From positions 1 through 49,516 of the forward strand of contig PXQN01000008.1 in the NCBI GenBank assembly GCA_003021305.1: a stretch of 49,516 nucleotides of DNA, given 5' to 3'. The notes under the pieces were generated by a model that searched no databases, was not told the DNA's origin, and saw only the letters and a program-made list of their open reading frames with translations. A program made the translations under genes and the position numbers. This stretch comes from Halobacteriales archaeon QH_10_67_22 (GTDB lineage: Archaea > Halobacteriota > Halobacteria > Halobacteriales > Haloarculaceae). Below, one piece after another: positions 18,510 to 26,293 of the stretch. How positions within the stretch are numbered: the stretch's first letter is position 1; the number at the start of each line of letters is the position of its first letter.

Positions 18510-20105
18510 ATGACCGACTACGCGGCGCTGGTCCGGCGGGCGCTGGACCCGGACTCGGGGCCGGAGTTCGACCGCAGGGTGCGACGCCAGGGCGACCGCC
18601 TGGCCGACGCCATCGAGGCCGGCGCCTTCGACAACGAGGCGTTCACCCTGGGGCTGGAACTGGAAGTCTACGCCGTCGACGACGACGGCCGACTGGCTCC
18701 GATCCCCGAGGACGTCTTCGAGGGGCCGGCGGCCAAGGAACTGGGCGTCCACAACGCCGAACTCAACGCGCCGGCGACGCGGTTCGACGCGGACGGCATC
18801 GCCGAGCAGGCCCGCCGGCTGGAACGGGACCTGCGGGCGACCCGCGAGCGGGCGCGCGAACACGGCCTGGAGGTAGCGCTGGACGCCATGTGGACGGTCC
18901 CGCCGGCGGAGGGGGGCCACGCCTACCTCGACGACGTCGACGTCGAGGGGGGTACCGACGACGGCGGGCCGGGGGTGCCGGGGTCCGGTGAGGACGACCC
19001 GGTCGTGGTCGCCCGGAACATGCGCCGGGACCCCCGGTACGGCGCGCTGGACAACGAGACGGTCCGGCGGGCCGGCGGCTCGATCCCCTTCGAGGTGCCC
19101 GGCGCGACCCTCTCTTTTCGGACGATCCTCTTCGAGTCGCTGGCGACGTCGATCCAGCCCCACGTCCAGGTGCCCGACACCGACCAGTTCCCGCAGTATC
19201 ACAACCTCGCGGTACGGACGCTGGGACCGCTGCTCGCGCTGTCGACGAACTCACCGTTCCTGCCCGCCGACTGCTACGACGCCGACCCCGAAACGGTCCT
19301 CGACGAGGGCAACCACGAACTCCGGATCGCCGCCTTCGAGCAGTCGATGAACCAGGGCGCCCGGAAAGTCTGTCTACCCGAAGACATCGAGACGCCGGGG
19401 GACGTGGTCGAACACGTCGTCGCCGACGAGACGTTCGGGCCGTTCCTCCGGGAGTGGGTCGACGACGACGCCGACGCCGGCGGCGCCGACGAGGAGCCCG
19501 ACGGGCCGGTCCACGTCGACGACTGCTGGGAGTTCGACTACAAGCGTGGCACCTTCTGGCGGTGGGTGCGGGGCGTGGTCTGTGGCTCGGCCGTCGAGGG
19601 TGCCTGCGACGAGCGGTCGGTCCGCATCGAGTACCGCCCGCTCCCGACCCAGCCGACGGTCAGAGACACCGTCGGCCTGCAGGCGCTGACCGCGGGGCTA
19701 TTGTGCGGGCTGGTCGCCGCCGACCACCCACTGGCCGACCTCAACTGGGCGAGCGCCGAGCGGAGTTTCTACGCCGCCGCCGAGGACGGCCTCGACGCGG
19801 ACCTGGCGTGGGTCACCGCCGACGGCGAGCGCACCGACGACGCGGACCGGATCTTCGAGGAGGTGTTCGCCTACGCTAGGCGCGGCCTGGACGAACAGGG
19901 CGTCCCCGCCGACCTGCAGGACCGGTGCCTCGACCCCATCGAGGCCCGCCGGGAGCGCGGGCTCTCCCCCAGCGTCTGGAAACGGCGGCGGGTCCGCGAA
20001 GCCCTCGACGAGGGAGCCACCCTGGCCGAGGCCTTCGAGTCGATGCAACGCGAGTACGTGCGTCTCAGCCGCGAACACGACACGTTCGCCGACTGGCTGG
20101 ACTGA
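18510..20105 (+). CDS. Glutamate-cysteine ligase-like (GCS2/ATP-grasp-like fold) protein
   Basis: 531 residues. FTLGLELEVYAVDDDGRL near residue 48 is the glutamate-binding strand of GCS2 enzymes (GxExE-type). NAELNAPATRFD, IQPHVQVPDTDQFPQYHNLA and RSVRIEYRPLPTQPTVRDTV correspond to the remaining active-site strands. GCS2 enzymes join glutamate and cysteine; haloarchaea use gamma-glutamylcysteine as their main thiol. This protein is longer than the usual GshA (about 360 residues), so it is probably a paralog with another amino-acid substrate. The ATG at 18510 is chosen over an upstream frame that reads through the promoter. Confidence 0.72.
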   Translation: MTDYAALVRRALDPDSGPEFDRRVRRQGDRLADAIEAGAFDNEAFTLGLELEVYAVDDDGRLAPIPEDVFEGPAAKELGVHNAELNAPATRFDADGIAEQARRLERDLRATRERAREHGLEVALDAMWTVPPAEGGHAYLDDVDVEGGTDDGGPGVPGSGEDDPVVVARNMRRDPRYGALDNETVRRAGGSIPFEVPGATLSFRTILFESLATSIQPHVQVPDTDQFPQYHNLAVRTLGPLLALSTNSPFLPADCYDADPETVLDEGNHELRIAAFEQSMNQGARKVCLPEDIETPGDVVEHVVADETFGPFLREWVDDDADAGGADEEPDGPVHVDDCWEFDYKRGTFWRWVRGVVCGSAVEGACDERSVRIEYRPLPTQPTVRDTVGLQALTAGLLCGLVAADHPLADLNWASAERSFYAAAEDGLDADLAWVTADGERTDDADRIFEEVFAYARRGLDEQGVPADLQDRCLDPIEARRERGLSPSVWKRRRVREALDEGATLAEAFESMQREYVRLSREHDTFADWLD

Positions 20106-20152
20106 GCGGCCGGCGGGCGGGTTCGACCACACTCCCGTCGAGCGCCCGGGGG

Positions 20153-20266
20153 TCATACTGTCGGACACAAGCGATGCAACTGTCGAGTGACTGTTCCGAC
20201 CGATATAGGTCTCTCGATGGCCGAAACTCGACGAGTGTGTTCACATACTTGTGTCCGACAGTATCA
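20153..20266. mobile_element. Miniature inverted-repeat element, family A, copy 2
   Basis: The same 14-bp terminal repeats as at 8548 (TACTGTCGGACACA) enclose a 108-bp core, flanked by TCA on both sides (20153-20155 and 20264-20266; TGA on the other strand). The right half matches copy 1 closely, the left half is diverged. On the minus strand the right flank is the stop codon of a menC-like fragment. Confidence 0.75.
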
Positions 20267-20369
20267 CTCCCGTTCGACGGCGCCCGTCTCCGAGCGTGCG
20301 ACGGCCTCCTGTGGCGTCCAGGCCCCGTTGGCGTCGACGCGGATCCGGGCGTCGGGCGCCCCGTCCCGG
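20264..20369 (-). pseudogene. Fragment resembling o-succinylbenzoate synthase (MenC)
   Basis: The minus strand reads VRDGAPDARIRVDANGAWTP then QEAVARSETGAVERE and stop. ARIRVDANGAWTPQEAV matches the (I/V)RVDANGAW strand of MenC/enolase-superfamily enzymes, in which the Asp is a metal ligand. Only about 35 residues remain and there is no start codon. It lies between a complete family A element and a family B remnant, so element insertion and deletion probably removed the rest. It cannot be functional. Confidence 0.5.
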
Positions 20370-20370
20370 A

Positions 20371-20398
20371 CGGAACAGACAGACAGTAATCACTGTCA
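20371..20398. mobile_element. Right-end remnant of family B miniature element
   Basis: CGGAACAGACAGACAGTAATCACTG ends in TCA and matches the right end of the copies at 8660 and 34047 (GGAACAGAC...CAATAATCACTA) with a few changes. The flanking triplet, read on the minus strand, is the stop codon of the PQQ-propeller gene. The left half is missing. Confidence 0.6.
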
Positions 20399-21664
20399 GG
20401 CTGACCGGGTGTGGAGCCGATACTCGCCCCGCTGTCGTCCGTCGTCGTGGTAGACGACGGGTTCTTCGACAACGGCGAGCGCGCCGGCGTCGAGCGCGGC
20501 CGCGGTGGCGACCCCGTCGGTCCCGACGGACGCGCGGGGACCACTCTCGACGTCGAAGACGCCGACGCCGTGGGTCGCCGGGTCGCGGGTGCGGAACCGC
20601 TGAGCGCCGGGCACGGCCAGGCGGTCGCCGTCGGTCCCCAGCCCGTTCGCGAACCCGCCGACCGACGCCGACCACGCCCGCTCGCCGTCGGGTGCGTATC
20701 CGACGGCGGTGTGGGCGTCGGGGTGGAGCGACTCGGTCGAGCGGCCCGCCTCGGGGTAGGTGTTGCCGGTCACGAAGACGACCCCGGCGTCGGTCGCGTG
20801 GACGTGGTTCGGGTACGCGTAGACCGTCTCGTCGCCGACCGTCTCGGGCGTCGCCAGATCGGCCCGCCACCGGACGGTACCCGTTCCCGGGCGTCCGGCA
20901 TCGTCGTCCGGCAGGTCCAGACGATACCCCCGGTAGTCGGCGTGGCTGGTGACCGCGGCGCCGTCAGCCAGCAGCGAGACGTCGCCGACGCGGCGCCGAC
21001 CCTCGCCCGCGGGGTCCCAGCGAGCGCGCGGCCGGCCCGTCCGGGCGTCGAGGACGACCAGCCCCGCCCGGTGAGCGCCCGGACAGCGGTTGTACGCGAC
21101 GGCCACGCGGTCGTCGCGGGCGTCGAGACTGACCGGCGAGGCGTCGGTCCCGTACGTCCAGGCGACCGTTCCGTCGCGGTCGAACGCGTACACGACGCTC
21201 GAAAACGCCCGGTCGTCGCCGCGGCGCTCGTAGCGCCGCGCGGCCGCGTAGAGTCGGCCATTTCGACCCGTGAGACTCGCGACGAACGGCTGTTCGAACC
21301 GGGAGTCACCCGCCAGGTCGCCGACGTCGTCGGCCGTCCGGTAGCGCCAGCGGACGGCACCGCTCTCGCGGTCGTGGACCCGCACTTCGCCCCGGGGTCC
21401 GCGTTCGCCGACCGCGATACCGCCCGGGACCGGGGTGGCCCCGACGACCGCCCCCTGGCTTTCGTTTTCGTTCCCGTCCGCGTCCGCGGTCCACAGCGGA
21501 GCCAGCGTCTCGCGGTCGAACGCCCGTACGTTGCCGTCGGCCGTGCCGGCGATGACGGCGTCGTCGGTCAGCGCGACCGCGGAGCGCCGGCCGGTGTGGC
21601 GCGAACGGGCGGGCGTCGTCTCGCCCAGTCCGACGGCGTCGCCCCGGTGACTACTCGTCGTCAT
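20396..21664 (-). CDS. PQQ-type beta-propeller repeat protein at the end of the cobalamin operon
   Basis: 422 residues of WD/PQQ-like blades: AVIAGTADGNVRAFDRETLA, VRVHDRESGAVRWRYRT, SVVYAFDRDGTVAWTYGT, LVVLDARTGRPRARWDP, GVGVFDVESG. There is no signal peptide, so it is probably cytoplasmic. It overlaps the end of the DUF3209 gene by 14 bp and is the last gene of the cbiH-cbiX operon. Its link with corrinoid synthesis is by position only; it may be a scaffold or sensor. The stop codon coincides with the family B remnant. Confidence 0.72.
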   Translation of the reverse strand: MTTSSHRGDAVGLGETTPARSRHTGRRSAVALTDDAVIAGTADGNVRAFDRETLAPLWTADADGNENESQGAVVGATPVPGGIAVGERGPRGEVRVHDRESGAVRWRYRTADDVGDLAGDSRFEQPFVASLTGRNGRLYAAARRYERRGDDRAFSSVVYAFDRDGTVAWTYGTDASPVSLDARDDRVAVAYNRCPGAHRAGLVVLDARTGRPRARWDPAGEGRRRVGDVSLLADGAAVTSHADYRGYRLDLPDDDAGRPGTGTVRWRADLATPETVGDETVYAYPNHVHATDAGVVFVTGNTYPEAGRSTESLHPDAHTAVGYAPDGERAWSASVGGFANGLGTDGDRLAVPGAQRFRTRDPATHGVGVFDVESGPRASVGTDGVATAAALDAGALAVVEEPVVYHDDGRQRGEYRLHTRSA

Positions 21665-22028
21665 CCGCGGGGAACGTCTCGTGGAGCAGGTCGTGAGCGT
21701 CGCCCAGCCCCGCCAGCACCGACTCGCCCTGGGTCGTCAGCCGTTCGAGTGCCCGCTCGGCGTCGCGGACCGCGACGAGGCGACCCCGGAGGTAGTCGTA
21801 CTCGGGGTCGTCCGCGTCGGTGCGGGCGACCTCTTCCTCCAGGTCGACGAGGGCGGCGTCGAGGTGGCGGCGTATCTCGGCCAGCGACTCGGCGGTCGCC
21901 AGCGCCCCGATGGGGCCGTCCATGTGTCCTTCGAGTTCCTGCTCCGCGTGCTCGCGGGCGTGTGCGTCCTCGGTGCCGAGGACGGTCATCAGTCCGAGCG
22001 TCAGTGCTTCGAGTTCGTGACAGGTCAT
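21651..22028 (-). CDS. DUF3209 protein of the cobalamin cluster
   Basis: 125 residues, acidic, all-helical. It starts MTCHELEALTLGLMTVLGTE, and conserved His/Glu residues (CHELEALTLG, EHAEQELEGH, HDLLHETFP) could bind a metal. I know DUF3209 as a recurrent neighbour of cbiX in haloarchaea, with unknown function; a role in cobalt handling is a guess. Start and stop overlap both neighbours (ATGA type upstream), so it is tightly coupled in the operon. Confidence 0.78.
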   Translation of the reverse strand: MTCHELEALTLGLMTVLGTEDAHAREHAEQELEGHMDGPIGALATAESLAEIRRHLDAALVDLEEEVARTDADDPEYDYLRGRLVAVRDAERALERLTTQGESVLAGLGDAHDLLHETFPADDDE

Positions 22029-23248
22029 AGCGTCTGGTCTACCAGGTCGGAGACGATGCGGTCCCGGTCGACGTGGGACGAGACGATGCGGTCGGCGTCG
22101 GACTCGGCGACGTCGCCGTACCAGACCCCGTCGGGGTAGACGGCGACCATCGGCCCCTCGCCACACCGGCCCAGACACGACGAGCGCGTGACCCGGGCGT
22201 CACAGGCCTCGGAGTCGCGGGCGGCCTGGCGGAGCCGTTCCAGGACGGCCGGCGCGCCGTCGGCCGCGCAGGTCTGGTTCGTACAGACGGCGACGTGTTT
22301 CTCGGGCGCGTCGTGGCTGTGGGGGTCCTCGTCGACGTCCCCGCGGTCGGCGTGGGACTCGTGGTGGGTCACCGCGCGCAACATCGCGCGGGCACCACCG
22401 AGGTCCTCCTCGTAGCCGTCGAGTTCGACCTTGTACTTGCAGGTGTCACAGGACATGTCGACGCTGTCGGTGCGGGCCTCCTGCCAGCGGTCGCCCAGCA
22501 CGTCCAGGAGCCGCGAGTCGGTGCCCAGCGGGTCTCCTGCCCCCGCCGTGACGTAGGGGTACTGGTCGTCGAACGCGGCCGTCTGGTCGCGGACCCGCCC
22601 GGTCAACACGCCGTCGCCCAGCATGTAGGGGAGGACGACGACGGCGTCCGGGCGGTGTTTGGCCAGCGCGTGGAGGGTGTCGGGCAGTTCGGGCTCGGTC
22701 ACGCCGACGAACCCGGCCTCGACGCGCTCGAACGCGCGCCCCTCGTACAGCAGGCGGGCGAGCTTGTGTGCGTCGGCGTTGGCGTCGGGGTCGCTCGACC
22801 CGCGGGCACAGAGGACGACCGCCACGTCGTCGGTCTCGCGGTCGACGCCCAGTTCGGCCTCGACGGCCCCGGCCCGGTCGTCCAGCAGGTCCACGAGCGC
22901 CGGGTGGACGCCCAGGTGGGCGCCGCTGTTGACCGTGACGTCGTGGGCCGACCGGGCACGCTCGACCGCCAGCGGGACGTCGTTTTTGACGTGGCTGGCC
23001 GCGAACAGCGACAGCTGCACCACCGTCACCGTCGAGACGGTCGGCGCCAGCCCCGCGATAGCCTCGCCGATGGCAGGTTCGGCCAGTTCGAGAAAGCCCG
23101 CGTCGGTCGGGACGCCCAGGCGCGTCTCCATGTCGGCGGCCAGCTGTCGGACCTGTTCGTTGGACTTCTCGCGCCGGGACCCGTGGCCGACGAGCAGGAC
23201 GGCCTCGTCGTCCAGTCCCGTCGGCGTCTCCGCGGCGCTGGTCGTCAT
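22025..23248 (-). CDS. cbiX: Sirohydrochlorin cobaltochelatase CbiX fused to a 2Fe-2S thioredoxin-like domain
   Basis: 407 residues. The N-terminal half has two CbiX repeats: LLVGHGSRREKSNEQVRQLA and, second, VVLCARGSSDPDANADAHKL; the chelatase His is in VGHGSR and the second site is VVLPYMLGDGVLTGR. It inserts cobalt into sirohydrochlorin early in the anaerobic pathway. A linker with CDTCKYKVELDGY and a His-rich stretch (HHESHADRG, HSHD) leads to a ferredoxin-like domain with AVCTNQTCAADG and CLGRCGEGPMVAVYPDGVWY, four cysteines that fit a thioredoxin-like [2Fe-2S] fold. The start at 23248 overlaps the upstream gene by 4 bp. Confidence 0.86.
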   Translation of the reverse strand: MTTSAAETPTGLDDEAVLLVGHGSRREKSNEQVRQLAADMETRLGVPTDAGFLELAEPAIGEAIAGLAPTVSTVTVVQLSLFAASHVKNDVPLAVERARSAHDVTVNSGAHLGVHPALVDLLDDRAGAVEAELGVDRETDDVAVVLCARGSSDPDANADAHKLARLLYEGRAFERVEAGFVGVTEPELPDTLHALAKHRPDAVVVLPYMLGDGVLTGRVRDQTAAFDDQYPYVTAGAGDPLGTDSRLLDVLGDRWQEARTDSVDMSCDTCKYKVELDGYEEDLGGARAMLRAVTHHESHADRGDVDEDPHSHDAPEKHVAVCTNQTCAADGAPAVLERLRQAARDSEACDARVTRSSCLGRCGEGPMVAVYPDGVWYGDVAESDADRIVSSHVDRDRIVSDLVDQTL

Positions 23249-23952
23249 GGGAGGACCGCCCCGACCGTCTCGCCGGTCGCGCGCTCGACGCTGCGCCCGA
23301 GCTTCCGTCGCCGACCCTCGGAGTACAGCCCGGACTCGTCGCTGCCGGCGTACACCCACTCGGCGAACGCGGCGGTGTCGGCGTCCTCGGCCAGGCCGAA
23401 CCAGTACCCGCCCGCCGACGTCTCGGCGAGGTCGTCGGTCGGCACGTCCGGCCCCGCACCGCCCAGCAGCGTCCGCACCGACTCGAGGAGCCGTTCGTCG
23501 TCGTGGACGAACGAGACACCGACCGCGTTCGCGGACTCGCGGAAACAGACCGTCCCGCAGGCTTCCAGCAGGCCCCGGACCAGCGGGGCGCGGTGGACGA
23601 CCAGGGCGTCGAGGCGGTAGCCGCCGGGCTCGCCGTCCACCGGGAGCCCGAAGGCCGCGCCCGCCCGCTCGGCCGGCGCGCCGAACACCCGGAGTTCGTA
23701 CTCGTCCTCGTACCGCACGACGGAGGCGTCGTGGGCTGACTCCCGGGCGGCGACCGTGTGGTCTGCCCGGTCGGCCCCCGCGACCGCGGCGAGGGCGTCG
23801 GCGGCCTGCTCGTCGCCCGCCCGGACGGTCACGCAGTCGGGTTCCAGGTCGCCGTCGCCGGCCACCCGCCCCCAGAAGTACGCCGTCGCCGGCGTCGCCG
23901 CCAGCAGGTCCGGCGCCGGGTCGGGCACCGGCGCCTTCCCGGCGTCACTCAT
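23245..23952 (-). CDS. LAGLIDADG-like protein of the cobalamin operon
   Basis: 235 residues. Two segments look like LAGLIDADG helices followed by a strand: ATAYFWGRVAGDGDLEPD near residue 19 (compare YLLGLLLGDGxL) and APLVRGLLEACGTVCF near residue 127 (compare FLRGLFxADGxV). Each is followed by a beta strand and a helix (VTVRAGDEQAADALAAV; AVGVSFVHDDERLLESVRTL), as in the duplicated LAGLIDADG fold. The second acidic residue is changed to Cys/Gly, so endonuclease activity is doubtful. It sits in the middle of the operon with 4-bp overlaps. It may be a domesticated RNA- or DNA-binding regulator, or a corrin-pathway protein of unrelated function. The assignment is mine from pattern alone. Confidence 0.6.
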   Translation of the reverse strand: MSDAGKAPVPDPAPDLLAATPATAYFWGRVAGDGDLEPDCVTVRAGDEQAADALAAVAGADRADHTVAARESAHDASVVRYEDEYELRVFGAPAERAGAAFGLPVDGEPGGYRLDALVVHRAPLVRGLLEACGTVCFRESANAVGVSFVHDDERLLESVRTLLGGAGPDVPTDDLAETSAGGYWFGLAEDADTAAFAEWVYAGSDESGLYSEGRRRKLGRSVERATGETVGAVLP

Positions 23953-24007
23953 CGGCGACCTCCCGGACCGCCCCGCGGTCGAGCGTGATTTCGTACTCAG
24001 TAGTCAT
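23945..24007 (-). pseudogene. 20-codon remnant, probably of an operon ferredoxin
   Basis: Reads MTTEYEITLDRGAVREVADE and stop. The start overlaps the cbiH stop (TATGACTACTGA) and the stop overlaps the next start (ATGAGTGA), exactly as a real operon gene would. MTTEYEITLDR resembles the first strand of small ferredoxins, where a cysteine motif should follow; GAVREVADE looks like a C-terminal helix. The middle, with all cysteines, seems to be missing. It could instead be a genuine 20-residue peptide. Confidence 0.4.
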
Positions 24008-24950
24008 ACTTGGTCTCGTAGCCCCGCGGGGTGACCATCCGGTCGTCCCAGACGTAGGTGTCCTCGTTGCCGACGATGATCGTCGTCGTCATGTCGACCA
24101 GGTCGGTCTCGCCGTAGGACTCCAGGTCGCCGAGTTCGACGATCTCGACGGCCTCGTCCTCGCGGCCGGCGCCGTGGACGATGCCGACGGCGGTGTCGGG
24201 CGACCGGTGTTCCAGCAGTATCTCACAGCAGGTCTCGAAGTTCTCGCGGCGCTTGCGGCTCCAGGGGTTGTAGATGGCGATGGTGAATCCCTCCGCCGCG
24301 ACGGCGTGGAGACGCGACTCGATGGTCGCCATGTCCGTCAGGTGGTCCGACAGCGACACCGAGACGGTGTCGTTGACCAGCGGCGCGCCCACGCGGGCGG
24401 CACACGACTGGGCCGCCGGCACGCCCGGGACGACCTCGAAATCGACCATCTCGGCGGTCGCCCCTTTCGACTCCAGAATTTCGAGGGCCAGTCCCGCCAG
24501 GGCGTACACGTTGGGGTCGCCGCTGCCGACGATGGTCACGTGGTTGCCCGCGAGCGCCCGGTCGATGGCCTCCTCGGTGCGCGAGACCTCGCCACACATC
24601 GGCGTCGAGTAGACGTCCTCGGCGTCGTCGGTGATCTCGTCCGGGATCAACTCGATGTAGGTGGTGTAGCCGACGATCTGTTCGGCCCCGGCGAGTGCCT
24701 GTCTGGCCCGCCCGGTCATGCCTTCGGGCTGGCCCGGTCCCAGCCCTACGGCGACAAGGCGGCCGGGGTCGGCCTCGAAGTCCGCGACGCTGGCGCCGAC
24801 GTTCTCGTCGGTGTCGCTCGCGCCACAGGACGTGGCCGAGTCGGCGTCGCCGGTCGAACTGGCCCCGCACTTCGAGGCGGAGCCGGAGTCCGTCGTGTTC
24901 GCGCCACAGCTGGCGTCGGTACTCGTGTCGGTGGTGTCGTCAGTGCTCAT
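23997..24950 (-). CDS. cbiH: Cobalt-precorrin-3 / precorrin-3B C17-methyltransferase CbiH (paralog 1)
   Basis: 317 residues. A 60-residue Ser/Thr/Asp-rich N-terminal extension with repeated CGA motifs (SCGANTT, KCGASS, SCGASD) precedes a tetrapyrrole methylase domain: LVAVGLGPGQPEGMTGRARQ, VGYTTYIELI, IVGSGDPNVYALAGL (SAM site) and VVPGVPAAQSCAARVGAPL. CbiH adds the C17 methyl and drives ring contraction. The cysteine-rich N-terminal tail is unusual and could bind a metal or cluster. It overlaps both neighbours by a few bases. Confidence 0.88.
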   Translation of the reverse strand: MSTDDTTDTSTDASCGANTTDSGSASKCGASSTGDADSATSCGASDTDENVGASVADFEADPGRLVAVGLGPGQPEGMTGRARQALAGAEQIVGYTTYIELIPDEITDDAEDVYSTPMCGEVSRTEEAIDRALAGNHVTIVGSGDPNVYALAGLALEILESKGATAEMVDFEVVPGVPAAQSCAARVGAPLVNDTVSVSLSDHLTDMATIESRLHAVAAEGFTIAIYNPWSRKRRENFETCCEILLEHRSPDTAVGIVHGAGREDEAVEIVELGDLESYGETDLVDMTTTIIVGNEDTYVWDDRMVTPRGYETKYDY

Positions 24951-25876
24951 CAGAAGTCCTCCACGTCACGCCCGCCGCGCGGGGTGACGAGAAACTCGCG
25001 GTGGTCGTTTTCCCAGACCTCGGTTTCGTCGGTGCCGACGACGAGCGAGGTACCCATGCCGCCGACCTCCTCGTCGTGGTCGGTCGCCTCGCCCAGCGTC
25101 GTGATCGTGTGTGTCTCGTCCTCGAGGTTGCGCCCCGCCGTGCCGCGTCCGGCGTCGTTGACGATGGCGACCGGGGCGTCGTCGTGGCGCTCCTCTCGCA
25201 AGATGTCGACCGCGCGCTCGTAGTTGCGCCAGCAGTTGTACAGCACGACGACGAATCCCGAGACTGCGGCCGCCCGGAGTTTCTCCTCGATTTCGGCCCA
25301 GCCACGCCACTTGTCCGACAGCGACACGGTACAGAAGTCGTTGGACAGCGGCGCGCCGAGTTTCGCCGCACAGCCGAGCGCCGCAGTCACACCGGGGACA
25401 ATCTCGATGGGGACGTCTGTCGCGTCGTCTTCCTCGGCCATCGTGAACACCAGGTCGCTCTTCCCGTAGACGTTCGGGTCGCCGCCCGAGACGTGGGCGA
25501 CAGTCTGGCCCGCCCGGACCCGCTCGAAGGCGTCCCGGGCGAGTTCGACCTGGCGCCCCATCGAGGACCTGACGAGCAACTGCCGGCTCCCGTCTGCCCG
25601 TTCGAGGACCGTCCCCTCCTCGCCGGCGGCGGTCAGCCCGCCGTCCGGACGCGGGTTCGACGCCTCGCTCTCCCCGGACTCCACGGCGGCACTCTCCGGT
25701 GGGAGCGTCCCGTCCTTCCGGAGGAACTCCTGGTAGAGGGTCGAGGCGACGACCACGTCGGCCGACCGTATCACGTCTCTCGCGCGCTGGGTCATCGCGT
25801 GGGGCAACCCCGGCCCGATGCCGACGACGTACAGCGTTCCGTACTCCTCCGTCCGTCCCGGTTCCGCGGCGCTCAT
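24950..25876 (-). CDS. cbiH2: CbiH-like precorrin C17-methyltransferase (paralog 2), first gene of operon
   Basis: 308 residues. Tetrapyrrole methylase with LYVVGIGPGLPHAMTQRARD, VSGGDPNVYGKSDLVF, IVPGVTAALGCAAKLGAPLS and FVVVLYNCWRNYERAVDIL. An insertion (residues 55-95) separates the first two motifs. Haloarchaea commonly have two CbiH paralogs side by side. The start at 25876 gives MSAAEPGRTEEYGTLYVVG; a slightly longer start is possible. The operator at 25951 lies 75 bp upstream, so this gene heads the operon. Confidence 0.87.
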   Translation of the reverse strand: MSAAEPGRTEEYGTLYVVGIGPGLPHAMTQRARDVIRSADVVVASTLYQEFLRKDGTLPPESAAVESGESEASNPRPDGGLTAAGEEGTVLERADGSRQLLVRSSMGRQVELARDAFERVRAGQTVAHVSGGDPNVYGKSDLVFTMAEEDDATDVPIEIVPGVTAALGCAAKLGAPLSNDFCTVSLSDKWRGWAEIEEKLRAAAVSGFVVVLYNCWRNYERAVDILREERHDDAPVAIVNDAGRGTAGRNLEDETHTITTLGEATDHDEEVGGMGTSLVVGTDETEVWENDHREFLVTPRGGRDVEDF

Positions 25877-25950
25877 CCGCCGCCCTCGCACGCGCCCGGT
25901 GACCGGATCACTGTGTCCGTTCGCACGGTGAATGAAACGTTACTTTCGCA

Positions 25951-25972
25951 TAAAACAATTTTGGTTGTTTTA
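25951..25972 (-). promoter_or_regulatory. Palindromic operator upstream of the cbiH operon
   Basis: An AT-rich 22-nt site with inverted halves AAAACAA-N6-TTGTTTT. It matches the site at 41112-41133 in 21 of 22 positions, and that one precedes the other cobalamin operon. A minus-strand TATA-like TTTTATGCG borders it. The sharing by two cobalamin operons makes it a probable repressor site. Confidence 0.7.
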
Positions 25973-26293
25973 GCGCAGTCCTGGTTGGAGACCTGCGACC
26001 GGCCGGACGGTCCGTGGACTGTCGCGGCTCGGCCCGTGAGCACATGATACCGGGGCCGCCCGGAGCGATGGCGTCCCCGACGCCAAATCTCTGGCTGGCT
26101 GACAGCATCCGCCCCGGAGACACCCTTCTTTCACCTCGAAGTCGCCGCCCGACGGAAGCGGATCGGCCACGTTTTCGCTGATGTTCGAACGTCGAACCGA
26201 AACCCGGGTTTTCGGTCCGGAGTTAAATTACTAACACCGAAGAGTTAACGGTGAAAGTTTATATAGTATGGTCTATCATTGAGTAGTGTATTC
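25973..26293 (+). promoter_or_regulatory. Intergenic region with promoter of the flavoprotein operon
   Basis: A strong TATA box TTTATATA at 26258-26265 lies 31-36 nt before the ATG at 26294, so the transcript should be leaderless or nearly so. Upstream, TTAAATTACTAACAC and GAGTTAAC (26223-26248) are AT-rich and may hold a binding site. 25973-26170 has an open minus-strand frame, but nothing I recognise. Confidence 0.55.

Noticed and set aside
20106-20395. Cobalamin riboswitch or tRNA in the gap
   Set aside because: The gap is explained by miniature elements and a menC-like fragment; no riboswitch or tRNA consensus seen.
22073-25223. Long plus-strand frames opposite cbiX and cbiH
   Set aside because: Arg/Pro-rich, no domain; the minus-strand operon with 4-bp overlaps explains the region.
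25973-26170. Small minus-strand frame with KEGCLRGGCCQ
   Set aside because: No good start context, no recognised family, high Pro/Arg; could be a remnant but cannot be supported.
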